Source: Caulobacter sp. (GTDB lineage: Bacteria; Pseudomonadota; Alphaproteobacteria; Caulobacterales; Caulobacteraceae). Taken from it: a stretch of DNA of 16,807 nt. A model generated the notes under the pieces. That model did no database searches, was not told where the DNA came from, and was given only the letters and a program-made list of their open reading frames with translations. Within the stretch, counting starts at the first letter, position 1; each line of letters starts with the position of its first letter. Below are positions 1-7,211 of this stretch, piece after piece. The stretch covers positions 1-16,807 of the forward strand of contig JACMOF010000118.1 in assembly GCA_014378155.1 (NCBI GenBank), written 5' to 3'. The position numbers and the translations under genes were made by a program.

Positions 1-38
1 CCGCGAACGGCGATAGGCCAGCGAGACCGCTCATCCGT

Positions 39-73
39 CGGCCTTCGGCCGCCATCTTCTCCCGCAAGGGGAG
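39..73. repeat. Double hairpin, REP-like intergenic element
   Basis: Two small inverted repeats lie back to back. CGGCC (39-43) and GGCCG (47-51) form a perfect 5-bp stem around TTC. CTCCC (59-63) pairs with GGGAG (69-73) around a 5-nt loop. The motif style (GGCCTTCGGCC followed by TTCTCCCGCAAGGGGAG) is typical of dispersed palindromes between genes in Caulobacter-like genomes. It sits just downstream of the small minus-strand ORF ending at 85 and could also act as its transcript end. No clear T-tract is visible. Confidence 0.4.
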
Positions 74-84
74 CAGGAAGGCTG

Positions 85-210
85 CTAAGCCAGCTTGTGC
101 TTGTCTTGCAGACACTCGCCGATGGCGCGGGCGCAGCCGGGAAGGCCCAGGGCGCCGATGAACGACATGGCCACCGCGCAGACCAGCATTACGGGTTGGA
201 AGAAACGCAT
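85..210 (-). CDS. Putative small exported or membrane protein, 41 aa
   Basis: This is a short ORF of 41 codons, ATG at 210-208 and stop TAG at 87-85. It has a purine-rich Shine-Dalgarno-like GGTGGAGA about 6 nt before the start. The product begins MRFFQPVMLVCAVAMSFIGA, a basic residue followed by a hydrophobic stretch of about 18 residues. A short tail carries three cysteines in all (residues 11, 26, 33) and ends KHKLA. LPGC at 23-26 resembles a lipobox, so a lipoprotein is possible, although the mature part would be only 16 residues. It lies 125 nt downstream of selO on the same strand. I do not recognise a family. The evidence for expression is only the ribosome-binding site and the signal-like N-terminus. 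Confidence 0.4.
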   Translation of the reverse strand: MRFFQPVMLVCAVAMSFIGALGLPGCARAIGECLQDKHKLA

Positions 211-335
211 GCGAAATTCTCCACCAGCCAATCACCCCTCGGGCGCGCTCCACTCAGTGTAAGGCTGAAGCTTGACATTTGTTCCCGCCTTATGCCGGAA
301 AAGTCAGCATGCGGCAGATTTGTCTCACCCGTATG

Positions 336-1760
336 TCAGTCTCCTAACGCATAGGCGACACGGCTCTCCTCCAGCCTGGCCAGCTTGGCGTACAGAGGCG
401 ACCAGTCGTCGGCCTCGGCGATCGGCGCCCAGAGGGCCTCGACCTCGTCGATCAGCATTTCCTCCGGCTCGGCGCGCGCGAAGACGGGGCTGTCCAGCCG
501 CTCGGGGCGGTCGGCCTCGAAGCTCGACAGCCGGCGACGCAAATCCACGAACGCCTCCTGGCCGTAGAGGTCGCCGCGCTGCCCGGCCAAGGCGCGGGCT
601 TGCGACGCCTCTCCCCCGAACCAGTCGAAGAAGAACGGCTCCCAGCGCAGCGCGTCGCCGCCTGCGGCCAAGGCTCCAAACGCCGCCTGCACCAGATCGA
701 TATCGTCCTGGGTCGAGCGGCTCTTTACGCCCATGCGGTCGAGCATCGCCGCGCGGAGCGCGTCGCGATAGAGATCGGAAAACCTGTTGAGCGCGGCGAC
801 GAGCCCCGCCTGGTCGGTGACCTGGGCCAGGCAGCCGGCCAGCTGTTGCAGGTTCCAGAACACCGCCTCGGGCTGGCGGCCGAAACTGTACAGGCCCTGA
901 TGGTCGAAATAGGCCGCCGTAAAATTCGGATCGTTCTTCGGCAGGAACCGCCAGGGGCCGTAGTCGAAGCTTTCGCCCGTGACCACCATGTTGTCGGTGT
1001 TGAGCACCCCGTGCACAAAACCGGCCGCCATCCACCGGGCCAGCAGTTTGGCGCTGGCCGCGACCACCTGTTCCAGCAACACCTTGGGCCGGTCGGGCTG
1101 GTCGGCGACGTGCGGGTAGTAGGTCTCGACCGCGTGATCGACCAACACGGTGACCAGGTCCGGCCGCTCGGCGAAGGCGTGGCGCTGAAAGCTGCCGAAC
1201 CGGACATGGCTGTGCGACAGCCGCGTCAGCACCGCCGATCGGGTCGGGCTGGGCTCGTCGCCGCGCACCAGGTCCTCGCCGGTCTCGACCAGTGAGAAGG
1301 CCCGCGAGGTCGGCGCGCCCAAGGCCTCCAGCATCGTCGCGGCCAAGATCTCGCGCACCCCGCCCTTCAGGGTCAGCCGCCCATCGCCCGAACGCGACCA
1401 CGGCGTCTGGCCCGAGCCCTTGGTGGCCAGGTCGTGCAACCGGTCGCCGCCGATCTCGCGCTGTTGGGCGAACAGGAAGCCGCGCCCGTCGCCCAGGTCG
1501 GGGTTGTAACTGCGAAATTGGTGGCCGTGATAGCGCATGGCCAGCGGCCCCGGCTGGTTGCCGGGCAAGGGACTGAACCGCGCGAAATGGTCCAGCCACT
1601 CGGAATCGGTCAGCACGTCGAGTCCCACGCTCGCGGCCGCGCGGTCGTTGCGGAAGCGTAGCGTGGTTTGGGGGAAGTCGGCGGGTCCGACTGGATCGGC
1701 GAAGTCTGGTCCCAAACGCATGAACACTGGATCAGGGCGATAGGCGGGGGAGATCGGCAT
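336..1760 (-). CDS. selO: Protein adenylyltransferase SelO (YdiU/UPF0061 family)
   Basis: A 474-aa pseudokinase-fold enzyme that transfers AMP from ATP to Ser/Thr/Tyr of protein substrates; in E. coli SelO is linked to redox homeostasis. The diagnostic family segments are visible in order: YHGHQF (77-82), LGDGRG (89-94), KGSGQTPWSRSGDGR (114-128, with the ATP-binding Lys114), VREILAATMLEALG, and HGVLNTDNM (250-258) followed by FDYGPWRF (265-272). The Asn/Asp residues of the last two segments bind metal in characterised members. The C-terminal part is short and diverges from E. coli SelO, and no cysteine is present near the end, so the redox disulfide described there cannot form. The start at 1760 is preceded by no clear ribosome-binding site; Met14 is an alternative. 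It is divergent from the TonB receptor gene. Confidence 0.93.
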   Translation of the reverse strand: MPISPAYRPDPVFMRLGPDFADPVGPADFPQTTLRFRNDRAAASVGLDVLTDSEWLDHFARFSPLPGNQPGPLAMRYHGHQFRSYNPDLGDGRGFLFAQQREIGGDRLHDLATKGSGQTPWSRSGDGRLTLKGGVREILAATMLEALGAPTSRAFSLVETGEDLVRGDEPSPTRSAVLTRLSHSHVRFGSFQRHAFAERPDLVTVLVDHAVETYYPHVADQPDRPKVLLEQVVAASAKLLARWMAAGFVHGVLNTDNMVVTGESFDYGPWRFLPKNDPNFTAAYFDHQGLYSFGRQPEAVFWNLQQLAGCLAQVTDQAGLVAALNRFSDLYRDALRAAMLDRMGVKSRSTQDDIDLVQAAFGALAAGGDALRWEPFFFDWFGGEASQARALAGQRGDLYGQEAFVDLRRRLSSFEADRPERLDSPVFARAEPEEMLIDEVEALWAPIAEADDWSPLYAKLARLEESRVAYALGD

Positions 1761-2026
1761 GCCCAGGAGATGAGCCGCCCCGCCCGCCGACGCAAGCTGG
1801 CAAGCCGCCGTTTCCGGCCAACGGAAAGTCTAGGATGGTCGCCATGCGCTGTCGCATCCGCGCAACAGCAGGCCGGAAACCTTTAATCCAAAGGGTTTCT
1901 CCTTGCCCGGCGTCCAGCGCGGCCGTAACCGTTTCGTGTCAATTCGAACAATCGTTCGGGCTGGACCAAATCAAAAGGCGGGGGCGATGCAAGCGCTCAC
2001 GTCATAAAACAAAACCGAGGTAGGAA
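1761..2026. promoter_or_regulatory. Divergent intergenic region with several dyads
   Basis: This 266-bp gap must hold the promoters of selO and the TonB receptor. It contains several inverted repeats. TTTCCG (1811-1816) pairs with CGGAAA (1822-1827). GTTTCCGGCC (1810-1819) has a perfect 10-bp complement, GGCCGGAAAC (1871-1880). AAACCTTT (1877-1884) faces AAAGGGTTT (1890-1898) with one bulge. CGAAC (1945-1949) faces GTTCG (1954-1958) around AATC. An AGCGCT core at 1992-1997 resembles the centre of LacI-family operators. No convincing -35/-10 pair could be assigned. Regulatory function is inferred from position and symmetry only. Confidence 0.4.
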
Positions 2027-4543
2027 ATGCGCTTTACGAAGGTGCTTTGCGGCACGGCGTCAGCCGTCGTGCTCGCCGGTCTGACCCCGCTGGCGGCTCA
2101 GGCCCAGTCCACGACAGACACTCCCACCGTCGACAGCATTGTCGTCACCGCCCAGAAGCGTGAACAGAACCTGCAGGACGTGCCGGTCGTGGTCACCGCC
2201 ATTGGCGCCAAGCTTCTGCAAGACACCGGCATCAAGGACATCAAGGATCTGACGATCCTGACCCCCGGCCTGACCGTCACCTCGACCACCTCGGAAGCCT
2301 CGACTACCGCCCGCATCCGCGGCGTCGGCACCGTCGGCGACAATCCCGGCCTGGAAAGCTCGGTCGGCGTCGTGATCGACGGCGTCTATCGCCCGCGTAA
2401 CGGCGTGTCGTTCGGCGACCTGGGCGAGATGGAACGCATCGAGGTCCTGAAGGGCCCGCAAGGCACGCTGTTTGGCAAGAGCACCTCGGCCGGCGTCATC
2501 AACATCATCACCAAGGAGCCCGAGTTCGGCTTTGGCGCCAGCGCCGAACTGACCGCCGGCAATTATAACGCCCATGGCGTCTCGGCCTCGGTCACCGGTC
2601 CGCTGTTTGGCACAGAGACCCTGGCCGGCCGGCTCTATGTCGCGGCCCGCGAGCGCGATGGCTACAACGAAGTCGTCAACGGCAAGGGCCCGAGCGACCG
2701 CAAGCAGGACGGCGACCAAGGCTTCTACACCGTCCGCGGCCAACTGCTGTTCGTGCCGGACGACAACGCCACGTTCAAGCTGATCGGTGACTACACCAAG
2801 CGCGACGAGAACTGCTGCGGCGCCGTGCAGATCCGCACCGGCCCGACCGCGGGCGTCCTGGCTATCGTCAACGGCGGGCCAGCCTTGGCCAACCCAGCCG
2901 ACCCCTATGCCCGCGTCGAATACCAGAACCGCGGCGCGCCCTCGTCGGTCGAAGACAAGGGCGTCTCGCTGGAAGGCAATATCGAGACCCCGTTCGGCGA
3001 TCTGACCTCGATCTCGGCGATCCGCAACTGGCGCACCGACAACGGTCAGGATTCCGACTTCACCGACGCCGACCTGGCCTATCGCAATAAGGACGGCACC
3101 AACTACGCCGAGTTCACGACCTACACCCAGGAACTGCGACTGGCCGGCAAGACCGCCAAGTTCGACTGGCTGGTTGGCGCATTCCTGGCCGACGAGCGGT
3201 TGGAAAACAAGGCCAACTTCCTCTACGGCCGCAACTACGAACAGTATCTGGGTCGCCTGCTGTCGGCGGCCGTGACGCCGGGCGGCGTGCCCAACTTCGT
3301 GGCGCTGCTGACGGGACGAGCGCCCAATACCAGCTTCACGCCGGGCCAAGGCCTCTATGACAGCTACAAGCAACGCGCCACGACCATCGCGCTGTTCACC
3401 AACGACACCTGGCATGTCACCGACGCCTTCGAACTCACGGCCGGCCTGCGCTACAGCATCGACGAAAAGACCGTCGACACCTACCAGACCTTGAGTGACG
3501 GCGGTGTGGGTTGCGGAACGGCCCTCAGCCGCGCCGGAGCCATCGCCGGGATCGTCGGCGCGGCCAATGTCGGCCCCGTGCTGGCCAATCTCTGCCTGCC
3601 TTGGGCCAACCCCGCGTTCAACAACCGCGGCTATACCCAGAAGCGTTCGGACAAGGAGTGGAGCGGCACGCTCAAGGCCGCGTACCGCATCTCGCCGGAA
3701 GTGTTCACCTATGCCTCGTACGCCCGCGGCTACAAGGGTGGCGGCTTCAATCTCGACCGCTCGCAGTCGAGCGACGGCACCGTCGCTGGCCTGACGCCCG
3801 GCCTGCCGATCAAGCCGATCAGCAACACCTCGTTCCCGGCCGAATTCGTCGATAGCTACGAAATCGGCATGAAGAACACCCTCTTCAACCGCACGGTCTT
3901 GCTGAACGTCACCGGCTTCTATCAAAAGTTCAGCGACTTCCAGCTGAACACCTTCCTGGGCACCTCGTTCGTGGTGCGGCCGGTTCCCGAAGTGACTTCC
4001 AGGGGCGTCGACGCCGACTTCCTGTGGTTCACACCGGTGCGCGGCCTCTCTGTTCAGAGCGGCTTCACCTACGCCAAGACCGAATATGGCGACCAGAAGG
4101 TCCCCAACGATCCGGGCGGCGCGCTGTCCCTACTGCCGGGCAGCCGGCTGTCGCTGGCCCCCAAATATTCGCTGTCGGGCTCGCTTAGCTATGAGCATCC
4201 GATCGGCGACAACATGAAGGCCCGCTTCAACGTCGGCGCCAAGTACTCGTCAGACTACAACACCGGCTCCGACCTGTTCCCACCGAAGATGCAGGAGGCC
4301 TACACCCTGGTGAACGCTCGCGTCGCCCTGGGCGCAGCTGACGATCATTGGACCGTCGAGCTGTGGGGTCAGAACCTGTTCGACGAAGAGTACAAGCAAG
4401 TGGCCTTCAACGGCTTCCTGCAAGGCTCGTCGGGCGTCAACGCGGCCAATCCCACCTACCGTCCGGCCGTCGACACCATCACCTATGACGCCTTCCTCGG
4501 CGCGCCCCGCACCTACGGCGTGACTCTGCGGTCGAAGTTCTAG
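2027..4543 (+). CDS. TonB-dependent outer-membrane receptor
   Basis: An 838-aa outer-membrane active transporter powered by TonB-ExbB-ExbD. A Sec signal peptide (MRFTKVL, hydrophobic core, then AQAQ-S near residue 27) is followed by a TonB box (DSIVVTA, 36-42). The plug domain covers about 46-165 with the conserved VVIDGVYRPR and ERIEVLKGPQGTLFGKSTSAGVINIITK. A long beta-barrel follows, ending TYGVTLRSKF with the usual C-terminal Phe. The plug is of the type common in the large iron-complex/pesticin-like receptor set of Caulobacter and sphingomonads, where such proteins import many substrates besides siderophores. The substrate cannot be read here. Two vicinal cysteines (263-264) lie in a predicted extracellular loop, and a Cys pair occurs in a later long loop. 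GAGGTAGGAA directly before the ATG is a good ribosome-binding site. A strong terminator follows the stop. Confidence 0.95.
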   Translation: MRFTKVLCGTASAVVLAGLTPLAAQAQSTTDTPTVDSIVVTAQKREQNLQDVPVVVTAIGAKLLQDTGIKDIKDLTILTPGLTVTSTTSEASTTARIRGVGTVGDNPGLESSVGVVIDGVYRPRNGVSFGDLGEMERIEVLKGPQGTLFGKSTSAGVINIITKEPEFGFGASAELTAGNYNAHGVSASVTGPLFGTETLAGRLYVAARERDGYNEVVNGKGPSDRKQDGDQGFYTVRGQLLFVPDDNATFKLIGDYTKRDENCCGAVQIRTGPTAGVLAIVNGGPALANPADPYARVEYQNRGAPSSVEDKGVSLEGNIETPFGDLTSISAIRNWRTDNGQDSDFTDADLAYRNKDGTNYAEFTTYTQELRLAGKTAKFDWLVGAFLADERLENKANFLYGRNYEQYLGRLLSAAVTPGGVPNFVALLTGRAPNTSFTPGQGLYDSYKQRATTIALFTNDTWHVTDAFELTAGLRYSIDEKTVDTYQTLSDGGVGCGTALSRAGAIAGIVGAANVGPVLANLCLPWANPAFNNRGYTQKRSDKEWSGTLKAAYRISPEVFTYASYARGYKGGGFNLDRSQSSDGTVAGLTPGLPIKPISNTSFPAEFVDSYEIGMKNTLFNRTVLLNVTGFYQKFSDFQLNTFLGTSFVVRPVPEVTSRGVDADFLWFTPVRGLSVQSGFTYAKTEYGDQKVPNDPGGALSLLPGSRLSLAPKYSLSGSLSYEHPIGDNMKARFNVGAKYSSDYNTGSDLFPPKMQEAYTLVNARVALGAADDHWTVELWGQNLFDEEYKQVAFNGFLQGSSGVNAANPTYRPAVDTITYDAFLGAPRTYGVTLRSKF

Positions 4544-4561
4544 GACGACCCGGAAAGGGGG

Positions 4562-4577
4562 CGACGGCTCACCGTCG
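4562..4577 (+). repeat. Hairpin upstream of the receptor terminator
   Basis: CGACGG (4562-4567) and CCGTCG (4572-4577) form a perfect 6-bp stem around CTCA. It lies between the TonB receptor stop and the main terminator and may stabilise the 3' end of the transcript. Confidence 0.45.
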
Positions 4578-4599
4578 TCCGCTTCCAGCATGACAAACG

Positions 4600-4631
4600 A
4601 AGGGCGATCCGGGAAACCGGGTCGCCCTTTT
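4600..4631 (+). terminator. Intrinsic terminator of the TonB receptor gene
   Basis: AAGGGCGATCCGG (4600-4612) pairs along 13 bp with 4617-4629, with a single G-T wobble at 4608/4621, around a GAAA tetraloop (4613-4616). A short T run (4628-4631) and a further TCGTT follow. The stem is GC-rich and lies 57 nt after the receptor stop codon, before the start of the peptidase gene, so it separates the two transcripts. Confidence 0.85.
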
Positions 4632-4705
4632 CGTTGCGCGCGGCTTTTATCGAATCCCGAACAGTCCCACCTTGCCCCTGGGGTATTCGCTGCGGAGGCG
4701 CTCGC

Positions 4706-7153
4706 ATGAAGACCATCAGGCTGCTTGGCGTCTGGATCTGCCTGCTGCTGGGCCTGGCGATCGCCAACCTGGCGCTGCGCACGCCCGCTCCCCTCCCCGC
4801 CAACGCCCCCGCCGACCAATTCTCGGCCGGCCGCGCCATGGTCGATGTCCGCGCCATTGGCGCCAAACCTCACCCCATCGGCTCGGCCGAGATCGTCCGG
4901 GTGCGCGACCACCTGATGGGCCGGGCCAGCGGCCTCGGGCTGGACGTTTTCGTGCGGGCCGGCGAAGGCGTGCGCGACGCCGCCAAGTGGTCGCCCCGCG
5001 CCACCGCCGTCGGCGCGGTGCAGAACATCGTCGCCACCCTGGCCGGAACAGACCCGCAAGCGCCCGCCGTGCTGGTGATGAGCCACTATGACACCGTCCA
5101 TAACTCGCCCGGCGCGGCCGACGACTCGGCCGGGGTCGCCGCCGCCCTGGAGATCGCCCGCGCCCTGAAGGCCGGCCCGCCGCCAGCCCGCGACGTGATC
5201 TTCCTGTTCACCGACGGCGAGGAGCCCGGCCTGCTGGGCGCCGAGGCCTTCTTCGCCCGCGATCCGCTGCGCGAGCATGTGGGCGTGGTGATCAATATGG
5301 AGGCCCGGGGCGACGCCGGCCGCGCGGCCATGTTCCAGACCGGAACCGACAGCGGCGACCTGCTGCGTCTCTATGCCGGGACCGCACACCAGCCGACCGC
5401 CAACTCCCTGGCCGCCGCCGTCTATCAGCGCATGCCCAACGACACCGACTTCACCCACGCCCTGCGCGCCGGTCTGCCGGGCCTGAACTTCGCCTTCATC
5501 GACGACCAGTTGGCCTATCACACGCCGCTGGCCACCCCCGACCACCTCAACCAGGGCAGCCTGCAGAACCTGGGCGACCAGGCCCTGCCGGTGGTCCGCG
5601 CCCTAGCCAATGGCGCCGCCTTGCCGGCCAAGGCGCCGGACCTGATCTATTCCGACGTCCTGGCCCTGGGGCTCGTGGCCTATCCCGTCTGGGGCGGCTG
5701 GGTGATCCTGGGCCTGGCGGGGGCGCTGATCGCCTTCACCGGCTTTCGCGCCCTGACCACCTTCGGGGTCAAGCCGCTGGAGATCCTGCGCGGCATCGCC
5801 GGCTTTCTACTGCTGGCCACCAGCGCCGTCCTGGCCCTCCACCTGGCTGGACGCCTGATCGGCATCGCCGACCAGCAGCGCTATTACGCCGTGCTCGGCC
5901 AGTTCAACGTCCTGCTCCCTGGAGCGGGGATCCTGCTGATCGGGGTGTGCCTGAGCGTGCTGATCCTGCAGGCGCGCGGCACGGGCCGGATGTGGATCAC
6001 CGTCATCGCCGCCCTTCTCGGCGGGGCCTGCAGCCTGGTCGGCGGGTTCGATCCCGTCGGCCTGGGCATGGCCGGCGCGGTGATCGTCCTGGCGTGGCTG
6101 AGCCTGGGCCGGGCGGTCGGGGTCTGGGGCGCCTGGCTGGGCGCGCTGCTGGTGCTGTTGGCCCTGACGATCACGACCCAGGCCCTGCTGCCCGGTGGCT
6201 CGGTGATGCTGGCCTGGCCGTTGCTGGCCGCCAGCCTGGTGGCGGCCCTGGTCACCGCCGTCGGCGGCACGCGCGATCGACGGGTGGCTTGGCTGATGAC
6301 CCTGGTCGTCTGCCTGGTGGCCACCGCTGTCGTGGCCCAGCTGGGCTCGTGGGGGGCTTGGACCTTCGCCGGTGTGGGCCTGATGGAGCCCGCTGTGCTG
6401 GCGGTATTCGCGATCCTGGCCGCCCCAGCCCTGATCCCGCTGGCCTTCGATTTCGCCGCCTATCGCTGGTCGCCGATCTTCGCCGGCGTCGCGGCCGTGG
6501 CGGGCGCCGGCTTGCTGATCCATGCCGGGATCGGCGACGGCGGACCCACCCGCCCGCGCCTGGCCGAGGCCAGCCACCTGGCCGACCTGTCGATGGGCAC
6601 GGCCTGGCGCGTCTCGCCTCAGCCGCGCCTGGACCCGTGGTCGAAAGTGGTGCTGTCCGACGGCGGCGCGGCGCCGGTGCTCAAGGCCTATCCGCCGCTC
6701 TATCGCGAGCCGGTGTGGATGGCGCCGACCGCCGTGCTGCCGGTCGAGCGACCGGTGTTGACCATCAACCGCTCCGGCGGCCGGTTGCTGATCCGCGCGT
6801 TACCCAGCCCGGGCGCCGAGGTGCTGACCCTGCGTCTGCGCCCCAGCCTGGCCTTGAGCGAGCCGCGCCTGAACGGCCGGCCCCTCGTGCTGCCCACCAC
6901 GGCCGGCGAATGGAGCAGCCTGTCCTACCACGCCCCTGACCCCAACGGCGTCACCCTCAGCTTCACCGCCAAGGCTGCCGGCAAGGTCGAGGTGGCGGTC
7001 GTCGAGATCCACGACGGCTGGCCGCGTGGCGCCTCGGCCATCCCCGCCAAGCCGGCGGGTCTGATGGCGACGGGCTATTCCGACAAGACGATCGTGCTGG
7101 ATCGCGGGGCGCTGAGTTGGGAGGCGTCCGTGGAGGGAGACGGCGAACGATAG
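4706..7153 (+). CDS. M28-family zinc metallopeptidase with polytopic membrane domain
   Basis: Predicted 815 aa, starting at the ATG at 4706 because GGAGG sits 7 nt upstream; the in-frame ATG at 4634 overlaps the tail of the preceding terminator and lacks a ribosome-binding site. An N-terminal signal-anchor (residues 4-24) leads into an M28 aminopeptidase-like domain. Visible metal and catalytic motifs are SHYDTV (His127), GAADDSAG (Asp139), TDGEEPG (catalytic Glu172, ligand Glu173), NMEARGD (Glu199) and YHTPLATPDH (His272). From about residue 315 to 625 there are many hydrophobic membrane segments, then a roughly 190-residue soluble beta-rich C-terminal domain. This order (M28, multi-TM, soluble tail) resembles ERMP1/Fxna-type peptidases. 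The active domain should face the periplasm. The substrate is unknown; peptide trimming is the family expectation. Confidence 0.9.
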   Translation: MKTIRLLGVWICLLLGLAIANLALRTPAPLPANAPADQFSAGRAMVDVRAIGAKPHPIGSAEIVRVRDHLMGRASGLGLDVFVRAGEGVRDAAKWSPRATAVGAVQNIVATLAGTDPQAPAVLVMSHYDTVHNSPGAADDSAGVAAALEIARALKAGPPPARDVIFLFTDGEEPGLLGAEAFFARDPLREHVGVVINMEARGDAGRAAMFQTGTDSGDLLRLYAGTAHQPTANSLAAAVYQRMPNDTDFTHALRAGLPGLNFAFIDDQLAYHTPLATPDHLNQGSLQNLGDQALPVVRALANGAALPAKAPDLIYSDVLALGLVAYPVWGGWVILGLAGALIAFTGFRALTTFGVKPLEILRGIAGFLLLATSAVLALHLAGRLIGIADQQRYYAVLGQFNVLLPGAGILLIGVCLSVLILQARGTGRMWITVIAALLGGACSLVGGFDPVGLGMAGAVIVLAWLSLGRAVGVWGAWLGALLVLLALTITTQALLPGGSVMLAWPLLAASLVAALVTAVGGTRDRRVAWLMTLVVCLVATAVVAQLGSWGAWTFAGVGLMEPAVLAVFAILAAPALIPLAFDFAAYRWSPIFAGVAAVAGAGLLIHAGIGDGGPTRPRLAEASHLADLSMGTAWRVSPQPRLDPWSKVVLSDGGAAPVLKAYPPLYREPVWMAPTAVLPVERPVLTINRSGGRLLIRALPSPGAEVLTLRLRPSLALSEPRLNGRPLVLPTTAGEWSSLSYHAPDPNGVTLSFTAKAAGKVEVAVVEIHDGWPRGASAIPAKPAGLMATGYSDKTIVLDRGALSWEASVEGDGER

Positions 7154-7167
7154 AGGCGGTGAACGGA

Positions 7168-7197
7168 CTGGGGACATTCACAAGTGCGTGCCCCCAG
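7168..7197. terminator. Hairpin between convergent genes
   Basis: CTGGGGACA (7168-7176) pairs with TGCCCCCAG (7189-7197) with one A-C mismatch and a 12-nt loop. It lies in the 58-bp gap between the converging peptidase and CoA-ligase genes, where a bidirectional terminator is expected. There is no T-tract, so Rho-independent activity is uncertain. Confidence 0.4.
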
Positions 7198-7211
7198 CAC
7201 GTCCCTGAACC

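Noticed and set aside
1..16. A possible C-terminal end (RERR, then TAG at 14-16) of a plus-strand gene entering from the left.
   Set aside because: Only four codons are visible, too few to support a gene.
1945..1958. CGAACAATCGTTCG resembles a Bacillus-type LexA (SOS) box.
   Set aside because: Alphaproteobacterial LexA recognises GTTC-N7-GTTC direct repeats, the match has two mismatches to the Bacillus consensus, and the downstream gene is a TonB receptor. Kept only as a generic dyad.
2060..3925. A 621-codon open frame antisense to the TonB receptor.
   Set aside because: High GC makes long antisense open frames common; the product is low-complexity (G/A/V/D-rich) with no domain, while the plus strand encodes an unmistakable receptor.
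4634..4705. An upstream start for the M28 peptidase, adding 24 residues.
   Set aside because: The extension overlaps the tail of the terminator and lacks a ribosome-binding site; the ATG at 4706 has GGAGG and begins directly with the signal-anchor.
4250..5545. A 431-codon minus-strand open frame spanning the receptor end, its terminator and the peptidase start.
   Set aside because: It runs through a strong intrinsic terminator and two well-supported genes and shows no recognisable domain.
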